From an uncultured Acidimicrobiaceae bacterium (lineage in GTDB: Bacteria > Actinomycetota > Acidimicrobiia > Spongiisociales > UBA5794): a stretch of DNA of 64,000 bases. A program made the position numbers and the translations under genes. Of the stretch, positions 51,992 through 60,943 are shown one piece after another. How positions within the stretch are numbered: the first letter of the stretch is position 1; each line of letters opens with the position of its first letter. The stretch covers positions 49,364 to 113,363 of the forward strand of contig CAMYKI010000012.1 in assembly GCA_947258985.1 (NCBI GenBank). The letters are read 5' to 3'. Under the pieces are notes generated by a model that did not search any database, was not told the origin of the DNA, and saw nothing but the letters and a program-made list of their open reading frames with translations.

Positions 51992-53815
51992 TCAGCGCTG
52001 TTTCGCCCGCTTGCGATCGCTCTCGACGAGCAGCCGCTTCCTCACCCGGATCGCGGTCGGTGTTGCTTCAACCAGTTCGTCTTCCGCAATCCACTCGATT
52101 GCGGTTTCAAGAGTCAGTTGTTTGTGAGGCTTCAGCTTGATGGCTTCGTCGCTGCTGTGGGTGCGGATGTTGGTGAGCTGTTTGCCTTTGGTCGGATTGA
52201 CCACCATGTTCTGCGGTCGCGATGCTTCACCGATGATCATGCCTTCGTAGACCTCGACTCCGGGTCCCAAAAAGAGTTCGCCGCGCTGTTGCAGGTTGTC
52301 GAGAGCAAACCCGGTCGTCTTGCCCTTACGGTCGGCGATCATTGCTCCACCGGTCCGGTGGGGGAGGTCACCGGCCCAGGGCATCCAGCCGGCGTGGTGC
52401 TGGTGTATCAGTGCCGTACCCCTGGTTGCCGTCATCAAGAGGGAACGAAAGCCAAGCAGCCCTCGCGCCGGGGCTTCCAGGGTGACGATGGCGCGTCCGG
52501 TGTCACCGGGACGCAGATCGGTGACCTTGCCCTTGCGGGGCGCCACCGTCTGGGTTACGACACCAACGTGCTCGTCGGGCACATCGACCACGGCGCGCTC
52601 GACTGGTTCGTGGGGTGACCCGTCGATTGCCCGAATGATGACCTCAGGCCTGCTTACCTGGAGCTCGTATCCTTCACGTCGCATCGATTCGATCAGTACC
52701 GCAAGCTGCAGCTCGCCCCGACCGGCCACTTCGATGATCTCCGGTGATGGCGTTGAGCCGATTCGGATCGACACGTTGCCCAGTACTTCCCGCTCCAGCC
52801 GGTTCCTGATCTGACGCGACGTCAGGTACTTCCCTTCGCGCCCTGCGAGAGGCGAAGTGTTGACGCCAAAAGTCATGCGGAGCACAGGCTCATCGATCTC
52901 GATGCGGGGCAGCGGAATCGGATTATCGGCGTCCGCAAGAGTGTCGCCGATTTCCACCTCGGGGAAGCCCGCAACTACAAAGAGATCGCCGGCGACTCGT
53001 TCGTCGATCTCGGCCCGTTCCAGACCGGAGAAGCCCATGAGCTGGGTGAGTTTCCGCCGCAGCGGAGGTTCCTCGTCGTTCGAGTGACAGAGGACAACCT
53101 GGGTCCCGCTGCGCATCGTGCCCTCTACGACACGACCGATGGCGAGCCGCCCCAGGTAGTCGGAGGCATCAAGATTGGTCACCAATGCTTGCAGCGGGGC
53201 TTCCGGATCACCCGACGGTGCCGGGATCGTCTCGAGGATCGTGTCGAGCAACGGACTGAGATCGGCGTCCAACTCAGGGATTCCGGTGCCGGCAATAGCG
53301 CGTCCTTCGCGGGCGACCGTCGAGATGATGGGAAACTCTATGTGGTGATCCTCGGCGTCGAGGTCGAAGAAGAGCTGGTACACCTCATCTGCAACTTCAG
53401 CGAGCCGGGAGTCTGGACGATCGACCTTGTTGATCACCACCACGGCCGGCAGGCCGCGGGCGAGTGCCTTGGACAACACGTAGCGGGTCTGCGGCATCGG
53501 CCCTTCGGCGGCATCGACGAGAAGTAGTACGCCGTCGACCAGGGTGAGCGCCCTCTCTACCTCGCCGCCAAAGTCGGCATGGCCGGGTGTGTCGACCAGG
53601 TTGATCCGGGTGCCTTGCCAGTCGATCGACGCGGCCTTTGCCAGGATCGTGATTCCTCGCTCGCGTTCTTGGTCGTTGGAATCCATCACCCTGTCTACGA
53701 GCGCTTCGTGGGACTCGAAGACGCCGGTGGCGCGCAGCATGGCGTCGACCAGGGTTGTCTTGCCGTGGTCGACGTGCGCGATCAAAGCGATGTTGCGGAA
53801 GGGAGTGCGGGACAT
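51992..53815 (-). CDS. typA: Ribosome-associated GTPase TypA/BipA
   Basis: 607 residues, full length. G1 [14 protein letters not shown], switch region [13 protein letters not shown]3 [14 protein letters not shown] and G4 NKVDRPDSR are in place, followed by EF-G-like domains and the BipA-specific C-terminal domain ([19 protein letters not shown]). It binds the ribosome and aids assembly or translation under stress. Confidence 0.96.
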   Translation of the reverse strand: MSRTPFRNIALIAHVDHGKTTLVDAMLRATGVFESHEALVDRVMDSNDQERERGITILAKAASIDWQGTRINLVDTPGHADFGGEVERALTLVDGVLLLVDAAEGPMPQTRYVLSKALARGLPAVVVINKVDRPDSRLAEVADEVYQLFFDLDAEDHHIEFPIISTVAREGRAIAGTGIPELDADLSPLLDTILETIPAPSGDPEAPLQALVTNLDASDYLGRLAIGRVVEGTMRSGTQVVLCHSNDEEPPLRRKLTQLMGFSGLERAEIDERVAGDLFVVAGFPEVEIGDTLADADNPIPLPRIEIDEPVLRMTFGVNTSPLAGREGKYLTSRQIRNRLEREVLGNVSIRIGSTPSPEIIEVAGRGELQLAVLIESMRREGYELQVSRPEVIIRAIDGSPHEPVERAVVDVPDEHVGVVTQTVAPRKGKVTDLRPGDTGRAIVTLEAPARGLLGFRSLLMTATRGTALIHQHHAGWMPWAGDLPHRTGGAMIADRKGKTTGFALDNLQQRGELFLGPGVEVYEGMIIGEASRPQNMVVNPTKGKQLTNIRTHSSDEAIKLKPHKQLTLETAIEWIAEDELVEATPTAIRVRKRLLVESDRKRAKQR

Positions 53816-54092
53816 AGCGGCGACGATGGTAACCGCAATCCGATGCCTCTGGTTTCACAGCGGCAAGATTGGGGTACGTTGAGGCCATCCGATTCGCCGT
53901 ATTGCTGCTCGCGATCGTTGGAATCGGCATGGCCGGGATTCAAGATGCTGTGGTGTTGGGGCTGGAGGCCACGAAGGCCTAGGGAGGCTGCCCAACAGAT
54001 GCCGTGGAGGCTCGTCCCTGTCGCGAAGAATTGGGTCTTCGTGGTGTGGAAGAGCCGTAACCAGCATTATTGGGAAGACTCCCAAGCAGCAC
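53816..54092. other. Intergenic region without a convincing gene
   Basis: The 277 bases between typA and the AhpD-like gene contain no convincing coding sequence. The only possible peptide is a hydrophobic 38-codon frame from TTG at 53869 (AVLLLAIVGIGMAGI) to the TAG at 53980-53982, which lacks a clear ribosome site. No tRNA-like structure was recognised. Confidence 0.4.
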
Positions 54093-55079
54093 TCAGGCGT
54101 GCGGGAACCGGTCGAGAGCCAGGTCGTTGATGACGCCGGCCATCTGTTTTCTCGTAGCCGGGCCAACCGGCATGCCGACCCCGTCGGCGATGCGGTTCAT
54201 CATCTCGAAGTTGCCGATCACCGCGGCCGCATCCACCGCGGCCTCCGGCCCGAGGGCCGTCACGACCGCCTGGCGCGCCGGTGCGATGTCATGACCGGAG
54301 AGCGTGGCGTTGACATAGGCGATAAGTTCGGTTCCGCCGGGGATGAGCGGGTTGCCTTCCCCGGTTGCGATCGGGAGCAACTCGACGCTGGCGCTGGTTT
54401 CTTCGATGCTCCAACTGAGCATCCTCACGTGCGCCAGAGTTCAGAAGAAGCACTCGTTGATCGATGACGTGCGTGAGGCGACGAGCTCGATCTGTGCTCT
54501 GCTCAGCCCCTTTGTGATCGCCGGATCACCCATTTCCTGAAAGGTCAGGTAGGCGGGGCCGTGGAGAGCTTCAAGCGCCTCCATCTCGGCTGGGACGGCC
54601 GAGAGCGAGGTCGGGATCATGGGTGGTCCCACCATCGGTACCCAGGCCTTGGTAAGCGTCGGTGCCGGGTCCGGGATGGCTCGGCTGGGCTCGCCGGGTT
54701 CCGCCCGGGGGAGGGGTTCGACCGGGATCCCCATGGCGCGGTGGAAGGTGTCGACGGCGGTGACCTGGGAGACGACACCGATCAGCTCGACGTAACCGTA
54801 CGAGTCGAGACCCCCGTTCTTCCATTGTGCGATGAGTCCGGGGGTAACTGCCGAGGGCTTGGCGGATAACTGGGCTGCTGCGGCTGCCGCGGGCTCCGAG
54901 AGGTTCGGTTGGGTTCCGGGTTCTCCGCCGTCGTATGCGGCCCGGGCGACCGAAGCGATGGCGATGCGCTGCTCGCCGCGCCACCAGGTGCCGGGGGCGG
55001 CAAGGCGGCCCCAGACATCACGGAACGCGTCGGCGAGGTCTGGGCGGACCAATAGCGTCGAGGTGGTGAAGTCGAACAC
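54093..55079 (-). CDS. AhpD-like (carboxymuconolactone decarboxylase fold) candidate selenoprotein with in-frame TGA
   Basis: Two open segments, 55079-54441 and 54428-54093, lie in the same frame and are separated only by TGA at 54443-54441 and four codons. Read through, they give 328 residues from GTG 55079. The join reads NECFF-U-TLAH, which completes the AhpD signature: E198-x11-C210-x2-U213-x3-H217, the same spacing as E118, C130, C133 and H137 of mycobacterial AhpD. The part after the TGA continues the fold (GNFEMMNRIADGVGMPV). A SECIS-like stem-loop follows. Conventional annotation would split it into a 212- and a 111-residue protein. Predicted thiol/selenol peroxidase or oxidoreductase; divergent from an arsR operon. 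A simple nonsense mutation is the alternative. Confidence 0.8.
54388..54437 (-). promoter_or_regulatory. Candidate bacterial SECIS element inside the AhpD-like gene
   Basis: On the minus strand, three bases after the TGA, CTGGCGC (54437-54431) pairs perfectly with GCGCCAG (54394-54388). Inside it GATGCTC (54423-54417) pairs perfectly with GAGCATC (54411-54405), leaving the five-base apical loop AGTTG. The distance from TGA to the apical loop is 24 bases and a G stands in the first two loop positions. These features satisfy the published bacterial SECIS rules (16-37 base spacing, short loop with an early G, stable upper stem). Confidence 0.75.
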
Positions 55080-55234
55080 GACGACGAGGCTAGCTTGGTC
55101 GTGGTCTCAGCATGTCCCTGGCAGTGCGGGATTGGCCGGTGTCCTGCCAACAAGTTCCAGCTCGGGACGCGAGTCCCTGTTCCGTGTGCTTTCCGGCCCT
55201 ACAGGCGGGGACACATCGGCGCGATAGTCGCCAT

Positions 55235-55525
55235 ATGACTTCAACGGTTTTTGAATCAATGACGCTTGAAGTGAGGTCTGGCCTCTTCTCTGCCCTCGGC
55301 GATCCAATCCGCTTGCAGATTCTCGACGAGCTTGGCGGATGCAAGACCTGTGTCTGCGATCTCCAGCAGACAATGGGCATCGCTCCGAACCTGCTGTCCT
55401 ATCACCTGCGGGTATTGCGCGAGGTTGGGTTGATTGAAGCAACCCGGCGGGGCCGTTGGGTCGATTATGAGCTGGCGTCAGCCGCGGCCGACCTCATCGG
55501 CGCGGCGTCGCCGTTCGAATCGTGA
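55235..55525 (+). CDS. ArsR/SmtB-family metal(loid)-responsive repressor
   Basis: 96 residues from ATG 55235. Winged helix with FSALGDPIRLQILDEL and the recognition part NLLSYHLRVLREVGLI. Three cysteines in CKTCVCDLQ lie at the alpha-3 site, resembling the ELCVCDL arsenite-sensing motif. The stop overlaps the permease start (GTGA), so it probably controls the permease and thioredoxin-like genes, and perhaps the divergent AhpD-like gene through the 155-base shared region. Confidence 0.92.
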   Translation: MTSTVFESMTLEVRSGLFSALGDPIRLQILDELGGCKTCVCDLQQTMGIAPNLLSYHLRVLREVGLIEATRRGRWVDYELASAAADLIGAASPFES

Positions 55526-56571
55526 CAATCGAGCTGCAAGCGGTTGGGCGCGAGCGGTTGCGTCTCTGGGGCGGGCTTGGTGTGGCGGTCGTGGTTTGGG
55601 CGTTGCTCTACTCCCTCAACAAGCCTTTCTGGGACTGGCTCCTGTTCGATTGGCTCGGCCTGGATCCGCAGACTCACCTCGGTTCGGCCATCGAATTCTT
55701 CTTCTACGACACCCTCAAGATTGCCCTCCTCCTTACCGGGATCATCTTTGCGGTGACGGTGCTGCGCAGTTTCATGAGCGTGGAAAGGACCCGGGCGCTG
55801 CTCGGCGGAAGGCGAGAAGGGGTCGGCAACGTGGCCGCAGCCGGGCTTGGAGTTCTAACACCGTTCTGCTCATGCAGCGCCGTTCCCGGATTCATCGGGT
55901 TTGTTGCCGCCGGTGTTCCCCTCGGCATCACGATGAGCTTCCTCATTGCCAGCCCGATGGTCAATGAAGTTGCGATTGTCCTGCTGTACGGGTTGTTCGG
56001 CTGGAAGGTGGCTGCCACCTACGTGGGGGCCGGCTTGGTGCTGGCTGTTCTTGCCGGCTGGGTCATCGGCCGATTACGACTCGAGCGGCATGTCGAGCCG
56101 TTCGTATTCGAGACGACCCTGCGCGGTCAACCAATCGACCTCTCAGCAAAGCTGAGCTGGGAGGATCGGTTTGCGATGGGTCGCGAGGAGGTGGCCTCCA
56201 TCCTTCGCAAGATCTGGCCCTACCTGGTGATCGGGATCGGCATCGGAGCCGCCATCCACGGCTGGGTGCCGGAAGACTTCTTCGTCGACGCGGCCGGTCC
56301 GGACAACCCGCTGGCCGTGCCGGTGGCGGTTGGTATCGGGGTGCCCCTGTACTCCAACGCAGCTGGGGTGCTTCCGCTGGTCGAGGCCTTGCACGCCAAG
56401 GGTTTGGCGATGGGGACAGTGCTGGCGTTCATGATGTCGGTCGTTGCACTGTCGGTGCCGGAGATCGTGCTGCTGCGCCGGGTGCTCAAGCCGAGGCTGC
56501 TCGTGGTATTCGTCGGCGTCGTCGCCGCCGGGATCCTGTCGGTGGGTGTTCTGTTCAATCTGGTTCTGTAA
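55522..56571 (+). CDS. ArsP/DUF318-type permease
   Basis: 349 residues with eight to ten helices from GTG 55522. The cysteine-rich motif LTPFCSCSAVPGFIGF, followed by SFLIASPMVNEVAIVLL, is characteristic of the YraQ/DUF318/ArsP permease family, some members of which export organoarsenicals. The second half repeats the pattern (VGIGVPLYSNAAGVLPLVEAL). Encoded with an ArsR regulator and a disulphide protein, so metalloid or thiol-reactive substrate efflux is likely. Confidence 0.88.
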   Translation: MTIELQAVGRERLRLWGGLGVAVVVWALLYSLNKPFWDWLLFDWLGLDPQTHLGSAIEFFFYDTLKIALLLTGIIFAVTVLRSFMSVERTRALLGGRREGVGNVAAAGLGVLTPFCSCSAVPGFIGFVAAGVPLGITMSFLIASPMVNEVAIVLLYGLFGWKVAATYVGAGLVLAVLAGWVIGRLRLERHVEPFVFETTLRGQPIDLSAKLSWEDRFAMGREEVASILRKIWPYLVIGIGIGAAIHGWVPEDFFVDAAGPDNPLAVPVAVGIGVPLYSNAAGVLPLVEALHAKGLAMGTVLAFMMSVVALSVPEIVLLRRVLKPRLLVVFVGVVAAGILSVGVLFNLVL

Positions 56572-56581
56572 GGGAGTAGTA

Positions 56582-56818
56582 ATGAAGATCAAAGTCCTCG
56601 GACCGGGGTGTGCCAATTGCGCAACGCTCGAAAAGCGAACTAGCGATGCGTTGGCCGCGACAGGGGTGTCGGCGACGGTCGAGAAGGTCACCGACTTCGC
56701 CGAAATCGCATCGTACGGCGTCATGTCGACACCAGCGCTGGTGATCGATGAACAGGTGGTGGTGTCGGGTCGGGTGCCCAAGGTGGATGAGATCGGGGCG
56801 CTATTGACGCGGTCGTGA
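56582..56818 (+). CDS. Small thioredoxin-like redox-active disulphide protein
   Basis: 78 residues from ATG 56582 behind AAGGGAGTAG. The thioredoxin_3 family pattern is KIKVLGPGCANCATLEK with the CxxC pair, then GVMSTPALVIDEQVVVSG with the cis-proline. These proteins are usually encoded beside DUF318 permeases, as here, and probably serve as their redox partner. Confidence 0.92.
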   Translation: MKIKVLGPGCANCATLEKRTSDALAATGVSATVEKVTDFAEIASYGVMSTPALVIDEQVVVSGRVPKVDEIGALLTRS

Positions 56819-57173
56819 TCTCTGGAGTTCGCTTGAGTCCAGGCGTGACCGGCGACGCCCGATACGTTCGGGATGGCGCTCGGTGGGTCCCGAGCGGTTT
56901 GAGGACTGGATGAAGTGGACTACCTACGCACCTGCGGTGCGGACGGCACTCACCGAAAAGGGCGGGCAATAGGGGTTCCGCCGGTGGCGAATATCGCACC
57001 AACGGCTCGACGGCAGGCCCGGAGGTGAGTCAGCCTGTGTGGCGCCTAGGGCGCAAGGCCTCCAACAATTCGCACCTTCCGCAACCGCGCTGGCGATGAG
57101 TTGCGTGCCAGCACCTCGACGAACGTGATGCGCTTCCGTACTACGGTCAATGGCAGCGCGAACAGGAGGAAGA
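56819..57173. other. 355-base gap with a possible gene remnant
   Basis: No complete gene is supported. A frame ending at the TAG at 56969-56971 reads ERFEDWMKWTTYAPAVRTAL and TEKGGQ, which looks coding in composition but has no start or homology I recognise. It may be the 3' end of a decayed gene. Upstream parts of the same frame are short and arginine-rich. Confidence 0.35.
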
Positions 57174-57860
57174 GTGACGGAGGAGAACTACGACAGGGAC
57201 CTGGCACGGGTCATCGACCACACGCTGCTCAGAACGGACGCAAAGAAGGAAGATTTCGACCGGGTATGCGAGGAGGCGAAGCGGTATCACTTCAGGTCGG
57301 TATGCGTGTTCTCAGGCGATGTTGAGTACGTCGCCGGGAGACTCGAAGGCTCGGACGTGATTCCCATAGCCGTCGTCGGTTTCCCACACGGCCAGATGAC
57401 ACCCGTCGCCAAGGCCTTCGAAGCTCACGACGCCATCACAAATCGCGGGGCTCAAGAGATCGACATGGTGATCCACGTAAGCGCCATCAAGAGCAAGCAC
57501 TACATCCTTGTCTTCGAAGACATCCAGCAAGTCGTCAAGGCCTGTGGGGACGTGCCCGTGAAGGTCATTATCGAAACGGCACTTCTCACGGACACGGAGA
57601 AGATTGCTGCTTGCACCCTCGCAAAGACCGCTGGAGCGCGTTTCATCAAGACGTCCACCGGCAAGGAGGAGGGCGGAGCGACCGTCGAGGATGTGCGGCT
57701 CATGCGCGAGGTCGTCGGTGACGAGGTCCTCATCAAGGCCAGCGGAGGGATCAACTCGAGGGAGTTCGCCTATGAGCTCATCGAGGCCGGCGCCGACCGC
57801 ATCGGCACGAGCAACGGGGTCGCCTTCGTGGCAGGGGGAACCGCTGCAGGCGGATACTGA
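57174..57860 (+). CDS. deoC: Deoxyribose-phosphate aldolase
   Basis: 228 residues from GTG 57174, behind CAGGAGGAAGA. The TIM-barrel aldolase shows IDHTLLRTDAKKEDF at the N-terminus, EIDMVIHVSAIKS, the Schiff-base lysine in ARFIKTSTGKEEGGA and the second lysine in VLIKASGGI. It cleaves deoxyribose-5-phosphate to acetaldehyde and glyceraldehyde-3-phosphate in nucleoside salvage. No other deo genes are adjacent. Confidence 0.95.
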   Translation: MTEENYDRDLARVIDHTLLRTDAKKEDFDRVCEEAKRYHFRSVCVFSGDVEYVAGRLEGSDVIPIAVVGFPHGQMTPVAKAFEAHDAITNRGAQEIDMVIHVSAIKSKHYILVFEDIQQVVKACGDVPVKVIIETALLTDTEKIAACTLAKTAGARFIKTSTGKEEGGATVEDVRLMREVVGDEVLIKASGGINSREFAYELIEAGADRIGTSNGVAFVAGGTAAGGY

Positions 57861-58002
57861 GGTCGTGGACCAAGCCCAGCTCTGTCGATCCGGCGACCTC
57901 TGACGGACGCCAATTCACAGGCGTCGTGAATCGCGGTGGGACCCGGAAGGTTGGTTGGGCCGAGCGTGACGCCGCCATCCGGCCCGCCGATTGCCAGGGC
58001 GT

Positions 58003-58779
58003 TCAGGCGAAGTGGGCCACCTCGCCTGCCAGGTGGGCGAGACCGGCCAGGGTTGCCGCCCCGACAAGGACCCGTCCGGCGACTCCGAGCCATGGAGGTT
58101 CGGCGTTGTGGCGGACCCCAACGACGAGTCGGGTGATCCACACCAGGCCAAGGGCGACGACGACGCCGCCGACCAGCCATGGAGGGCTTGCGCACCCACA
58201 AGCTTCCTCGCTGAAGAACAGAGAACTGAAGAGAACCGCGAAGACCGCTCCTGCGGCGATGATCGCCCAATAGGCGACTCTGGTGGCGGTCCGTTCGGCG
58301 GCAACGCGCTTGGTCATCCACGGCTCGATGGTTGCGGCAACGACGCCGGTGAGGCCGGCGAGTACCACAAAGATCGACGCCTGGAGCAGCGCCGGATCAA
58401 GAATCACAAAATCGAAGTTGCGTCCGTCGACCGCCAGCCGACCGCCGAGCGCGGCCCCGACCACGAAGGCGACGAGCTTCCTCCTGGTTCCGCCACGGGG
58501 TAGCCAGGGAGAGACAATCGACCAGAGCAGTCCGACGATGATCGCGCCGGCAAGACCCACGAAGAGGATGAATGAGACGGTTCCAGCAAACGTGAATTGG
58601 CCGACGACCGCATCAGCCTCCGTGGTGATGCCGTGTGCCGAGCGATCAATCTGAGCCGATAGCCGCATCGCGAGTCGCCCTCCTGCTCCGGCCATAACGA
58701 ATCCAGCCGACGCACCGGCCAGGGCGGTGGCCGCCACGCGAGGGAGTATTCGTGTTGGCTCGGTCGGTGTCGAAGTCAT
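58003..58779 (-). CDS. Integral membrane protein, last gene of the sigma operon
   Basis: 258 residues from ATG 58779, overlapping the preceding stop by ATGA. About six helices, for example FAGTVSFILFVGLAGAIIVG, ASIFVVLAGLTGVVAATI and AYWAIIAAGAVFAVLFSSLFF; a CGC motif follows the fifth. No family recognised. Positional coupling suggests it works with the sigma factor system. Confidence 0.72.
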   Translation of the reverse strand: MTSTPTEPTRILPRVAATALAGASAGFVMAGAGGRLAMRLSAQIDRSAHGITTEADAVVGQFTFAGTVSFILFVGLAGAIIVGLLWSIVSPWLPRGGTRRKLVAFVVGAALGGRLAVDGRNFDFVILDPALLQASIFVVLAGLTGVVAATIEPWMTKRVAAERTATRVAYWAIIAAGAVFAVLFSSLFFSEEACGCASPPWLVGGVVVALGLVWITRLVVGVRHNAEPPWLGVAGRVLVGAATLAGLAHLAGEVAHFA

Positions 58780-59516
58780 CCGCCCATACCCAGACCAAGG
58801 AGAATTCCAAGCACAGCAACCACCATCTGGAACAGCAGGTAGGCCGCAACGATCCCAACCCCCACGCTGACACCCCGATCGATTCTGGATGCCACCGGGT
58901 CCTCGCTTGCTGCCCCCGCGGCGATCCGAGCTCTTCGCAGGTTTGCGCTGTGGACCAGGCCGACGATCGGCAGCGCAAGGAGCAGTGCGACATGGAGAAC
59001 GCCCATGAGGAGAAGCAAGCCGCCGAGCCGTTCGGCTTCGAACAGAAGTGTGTCGGCGAACTGCCGATCGAATAGCGACAGGTCCTGAGGCGGTTCGAAC
59101 ATGAGCGTCATGACGATGTACGCGCTGAAGGTGAGGTAGTAGGCGATGTCGAGGAGTCGGAGTACTTGAGTGCCCGTATCGGGACTGCTCGCGAACACGG
59201 CTCGCTCGTACGTCTGACCGAACCGGCGGATGCCCGGACCCATGATGGCGACTATCGCGACCATTACCGCCGTGACGAGCAGCTCGAGGCTGGAGAATGA
59301 CATGGAAACCTGTCCGCCATCCAATCGCACGGTGGTGACGAGGAACACGATGACCAGAGCGACGGCGGCCAAACACCAGAGGGCGGTGCGCCGGATTCGG
59401 CGCCTGTGTGCCTCGTCTTCTTCGATCGAACGTTGGACCTTGGCGAACAAGTCGGGGCTTGGGTCGTAGTCATCGGCCGCGTGGAGGGTGTCGGTGAGCA
59501 GCTGTTCCAGGCTCAT
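58776..59516 (-). CDS. Membrane protein coupled to the ECF sigma gene, possible anti-sigma factor
   Basis: 246 residues from ATG 59516, overlapping the sigma stop by ATGA. A soluble charged N-terminus of about 55 residues (SLEQLLTDTLHAADDYDPSP, KVQRSIEEDEA) precedes five or six helices. This layout fits an anti-sigma factor, although the zinc HxxxCxxC motif is absent. The C-terminal half (RRFGQTYERAVFAS, RLLDIAYYLTFSAYIVMT, LGGLLLLMGVLHVALLLALP) is paralogous to the product of the gene at 60103-60501. Confidence 0.75.
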   Translation of the reverse strand: MSLEQLLTDTLHAADDYDPSPDLFAKVQRSIEEDEAHRRRIRRTALWCLAAVALVIVFLVTTVRLDGGQVSMSFSSLELLVTAVMVAIVAIMGPGIRRFGQTYERAVFASSPDTGTQVLRLLDIAYYLTFSAYIVMTLMFEPPQDLSLFDRQFADTLLFEAERLGGLLLLMGVLHVALLLALPIVGLVHSANLRRARIAAGAASEDPVASRIDRGVSVGVGIVAAYLLFQMVVAVLGILLGLGMGG

Positions 59517-60103
59517 GTTGTCACCCCCAGTCGGTTCCGCAATGTGTCCATGCCGCGACGGCAATGCGTCTTCACTGAGTTCTTCGAGATATCGAGCGTT
59601 TCAGCGATCTCGGACTCCGACAGCTCGAGGTAGAAGCGGAGCAGGACACAGTCACGTTGCCGCGGCGAGAGGGCGCGCACCTCCTCGAGAAGCCGGCGCC
59701 GCTCGTCGTCCATGACGAGTAGGTCCTCGGGTGCGTCTGGTTCGGCTCCCGTCGGGATCGCTTCCTGGTGACGCAGCGACATGAGACCACGCCTGTTGTG
59801 GTCGCGGGCGAGGTTGATGACAATCGAACGCAGATACGGTGCAGCCTTCGCTGGATCCTTGACCCGGTGAGCGGCCCGATGGAGCCGGATGAAAGCCTCC
59901 TGTACTAGGTCCTCCGCTGCGTTCCGGTCGTCGGTGAATAGCCGCGCCAGCCTCACGAGTCGAGCACCTTCCAGCCGGAACAGTTCGGAGACAAGTGCAT
60001 CGCGGTCGGTTGCTACGAGAGCTGCGACGACCTGATCGGTCACCATAAGCAGCCATTCGTTGAACTGGCGCCACCGGGGGCGTTGCGCAGGGATAGCGAT
60101 CAT
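59513..60103 (-). CDS. ECF-family RNA polymerase sigma factor
   Basis: 196 residues from ATG 60103, which overlaps the upstream stop (TAATG). Region 2 is DLVQEAFIRLHRAAHRVKD and PYLRSIVINLARDHNRR; region 4 is LSPRQRDCVLLRFYLELSES and EIAETLDISKNSVKTH. No C-terminal extension. It would redirect RNA polymerase to a regulon; the coupled membrane genes on both sides are likely its controllers. Confidence 0.92.
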   Translation of the reverse strand: MIAIPAQRPRWRQFNEWLLMVTDQVVAALVATDRDALVSELFRLEGARLVRLARLFTDDRNAAEDLVQEAFIRLHRAAHRVKDPAKAAPYLRSIVINLARDHNRRGLMSLRHQEAIPTGAEPDAPEDLLVMDDERRRLLEEVRALSPRQRDCVLLRFYLELSESEIAETLDISKNSVKTHCRRGMDTLRNRLGVTT

Positions 60104-60501
60104 TACGGCGCCTTCGGGCCTCTGGCGTCCTCGTCGAGACGTCTCCCCAGCCCGAGAAGTCGCCCGATGATCGGAAGGCTGAGCACGTTGGCGCCATGGA
60201 GGATGCCCATGATGAGCAGCATGCCGCCGATGCGTAGCGACCCGTAGCGCAATTGCTCGGCGTTCACAGTCTCTGCCCACCCGGCCTGCTGTTCAAACAC
60301 CGTCGTGAAGAGGATGTACGCCGAGAAGATGAGGTAGTAGGCGATGTCCATGAGCACGATGTAGCTCTTGCCCGTTCTCGGGTTAGCCCGAAACACGTCG
60401 GCGGCGTAGCTACGCCCGAATCGCTTGATGAGCGGGCCGAGTGCGATGAGCGCCAACAACAGGCCGCCGAAAGTGATGAGTTCTAGTACCCACCAAACCA
60501 T
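60103..60501 (-). CDS. Small four-helix membrane protein, paralogue of the gene at 58776
   Basis: 132 residues from ATG 60501 with AAGGGAAGGAGAG upstream. Segments IKRFGRSYAADVFRANPRTG, LMDIAYYLIFSAYILFTTVF and GGMLLIMGILHGANVLSLPI align block by block with the C-terminal half of the 58776-59516 product. No soluble N-terminal domain. Overlap with the sigma gene suggests a joint sensing role. Confidence 0.75.
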   Translation of the reverse strand: MVWWVLELITFGGLLLALIALGPLIKRFGRSYAADVFRANPRTGKSYIVLMDIAYYLIFSAYILFTTVFEQQAGWAETVNAEQLRYGSLRIGGMLLIMGILHGANVLSLPIIGRLLGLGRRLDEDARGPKAP

Positions 60502-60559
60502 GGGCTCTCCTTCCCTTTCAGAACTATGCCACGCGGCATTGCATGTCGGGCTCTCGATC

Positions 60560-60910
60560 TCACGAGGCGGCGGTTTGTCGCGTGCGCTCTGATGTAGACG
60601 AGAAAGCCGCCCAACTCGTGATGAGGGCGAGGATCCCGACCGCAACTGCCGGCGGGAACCAGAAGAACGCGATCCCTACCGAGCCGGGGAGTACGCCCAG
60701 CGCTACTAGTTTGCTGCCGCGTGGTTGATTGCGGCGATACAGAACGAGGCCGTACGCGATGAGGCCTGCACCCGTCGCCATGACAGCGAGCAAGATCAGT
60801 TGACCGTAGAGCGGCCCGGTGTTGTCGGGGCTGACGAAATCGCCGATCCCAAGCATCAGCATCAGGGCGCCGATCAAGGTTGCACTCAGTTGCCACCAAC
60901 GAGTCTTCAT
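60560..60910 (-). CDS. Small four-helix membrane protein, first gene of the sigma operon
   Basis: 116 residues from ATG 60910, with GGAGGAGGAACTC upstream. Hydrophobic segments LSATLIGALMLMLGIGDFV, LILLAVMATGAGLIAYGLVL and VGIAFFWFPPAVAVGILALI; basic residues follow helix 2. No family recognised. It lies 58 bases ahead of the next membrane gene in the same direction. Confidence 0.68.
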   Translation of the reverse strand: MKTRWWQLSATLIGALMLMLGIGDFVSPDNTGPLYGQLILLAVMATGAGLIAYGLVLYRRNQPRGSKLVALGVLPGSVGIAFFWFPPAVAVGILALITSWAAFSSTSERTRQTAAS

Positions 60911-60926
60911 GTGAGTTCCTCCTCCG

Positions 60927-60943
60927 GGGCCGCGTATCGGCCC
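60927..60943. promoter_or_regulatory. Perfect dyad upstream of the sigma operon
   Basis: GGGCCG (60927-60932), five bases and CGGCCC (60938-60943) form a perfect inverted repeat only 16 bases ahead of the first gene of the operon. It could be a regulator site or an mRNA hairpin near the ribosome site. GC-rich background makes chance occurrence possible. Confidence 0.25.

Noticed and set aside
53869-53982. A 38-codon hydrophobic peptide frame starting at TTG
   Set aside because: No ribosome site and no conservation evidence; mentioned only within the intergenic entry.
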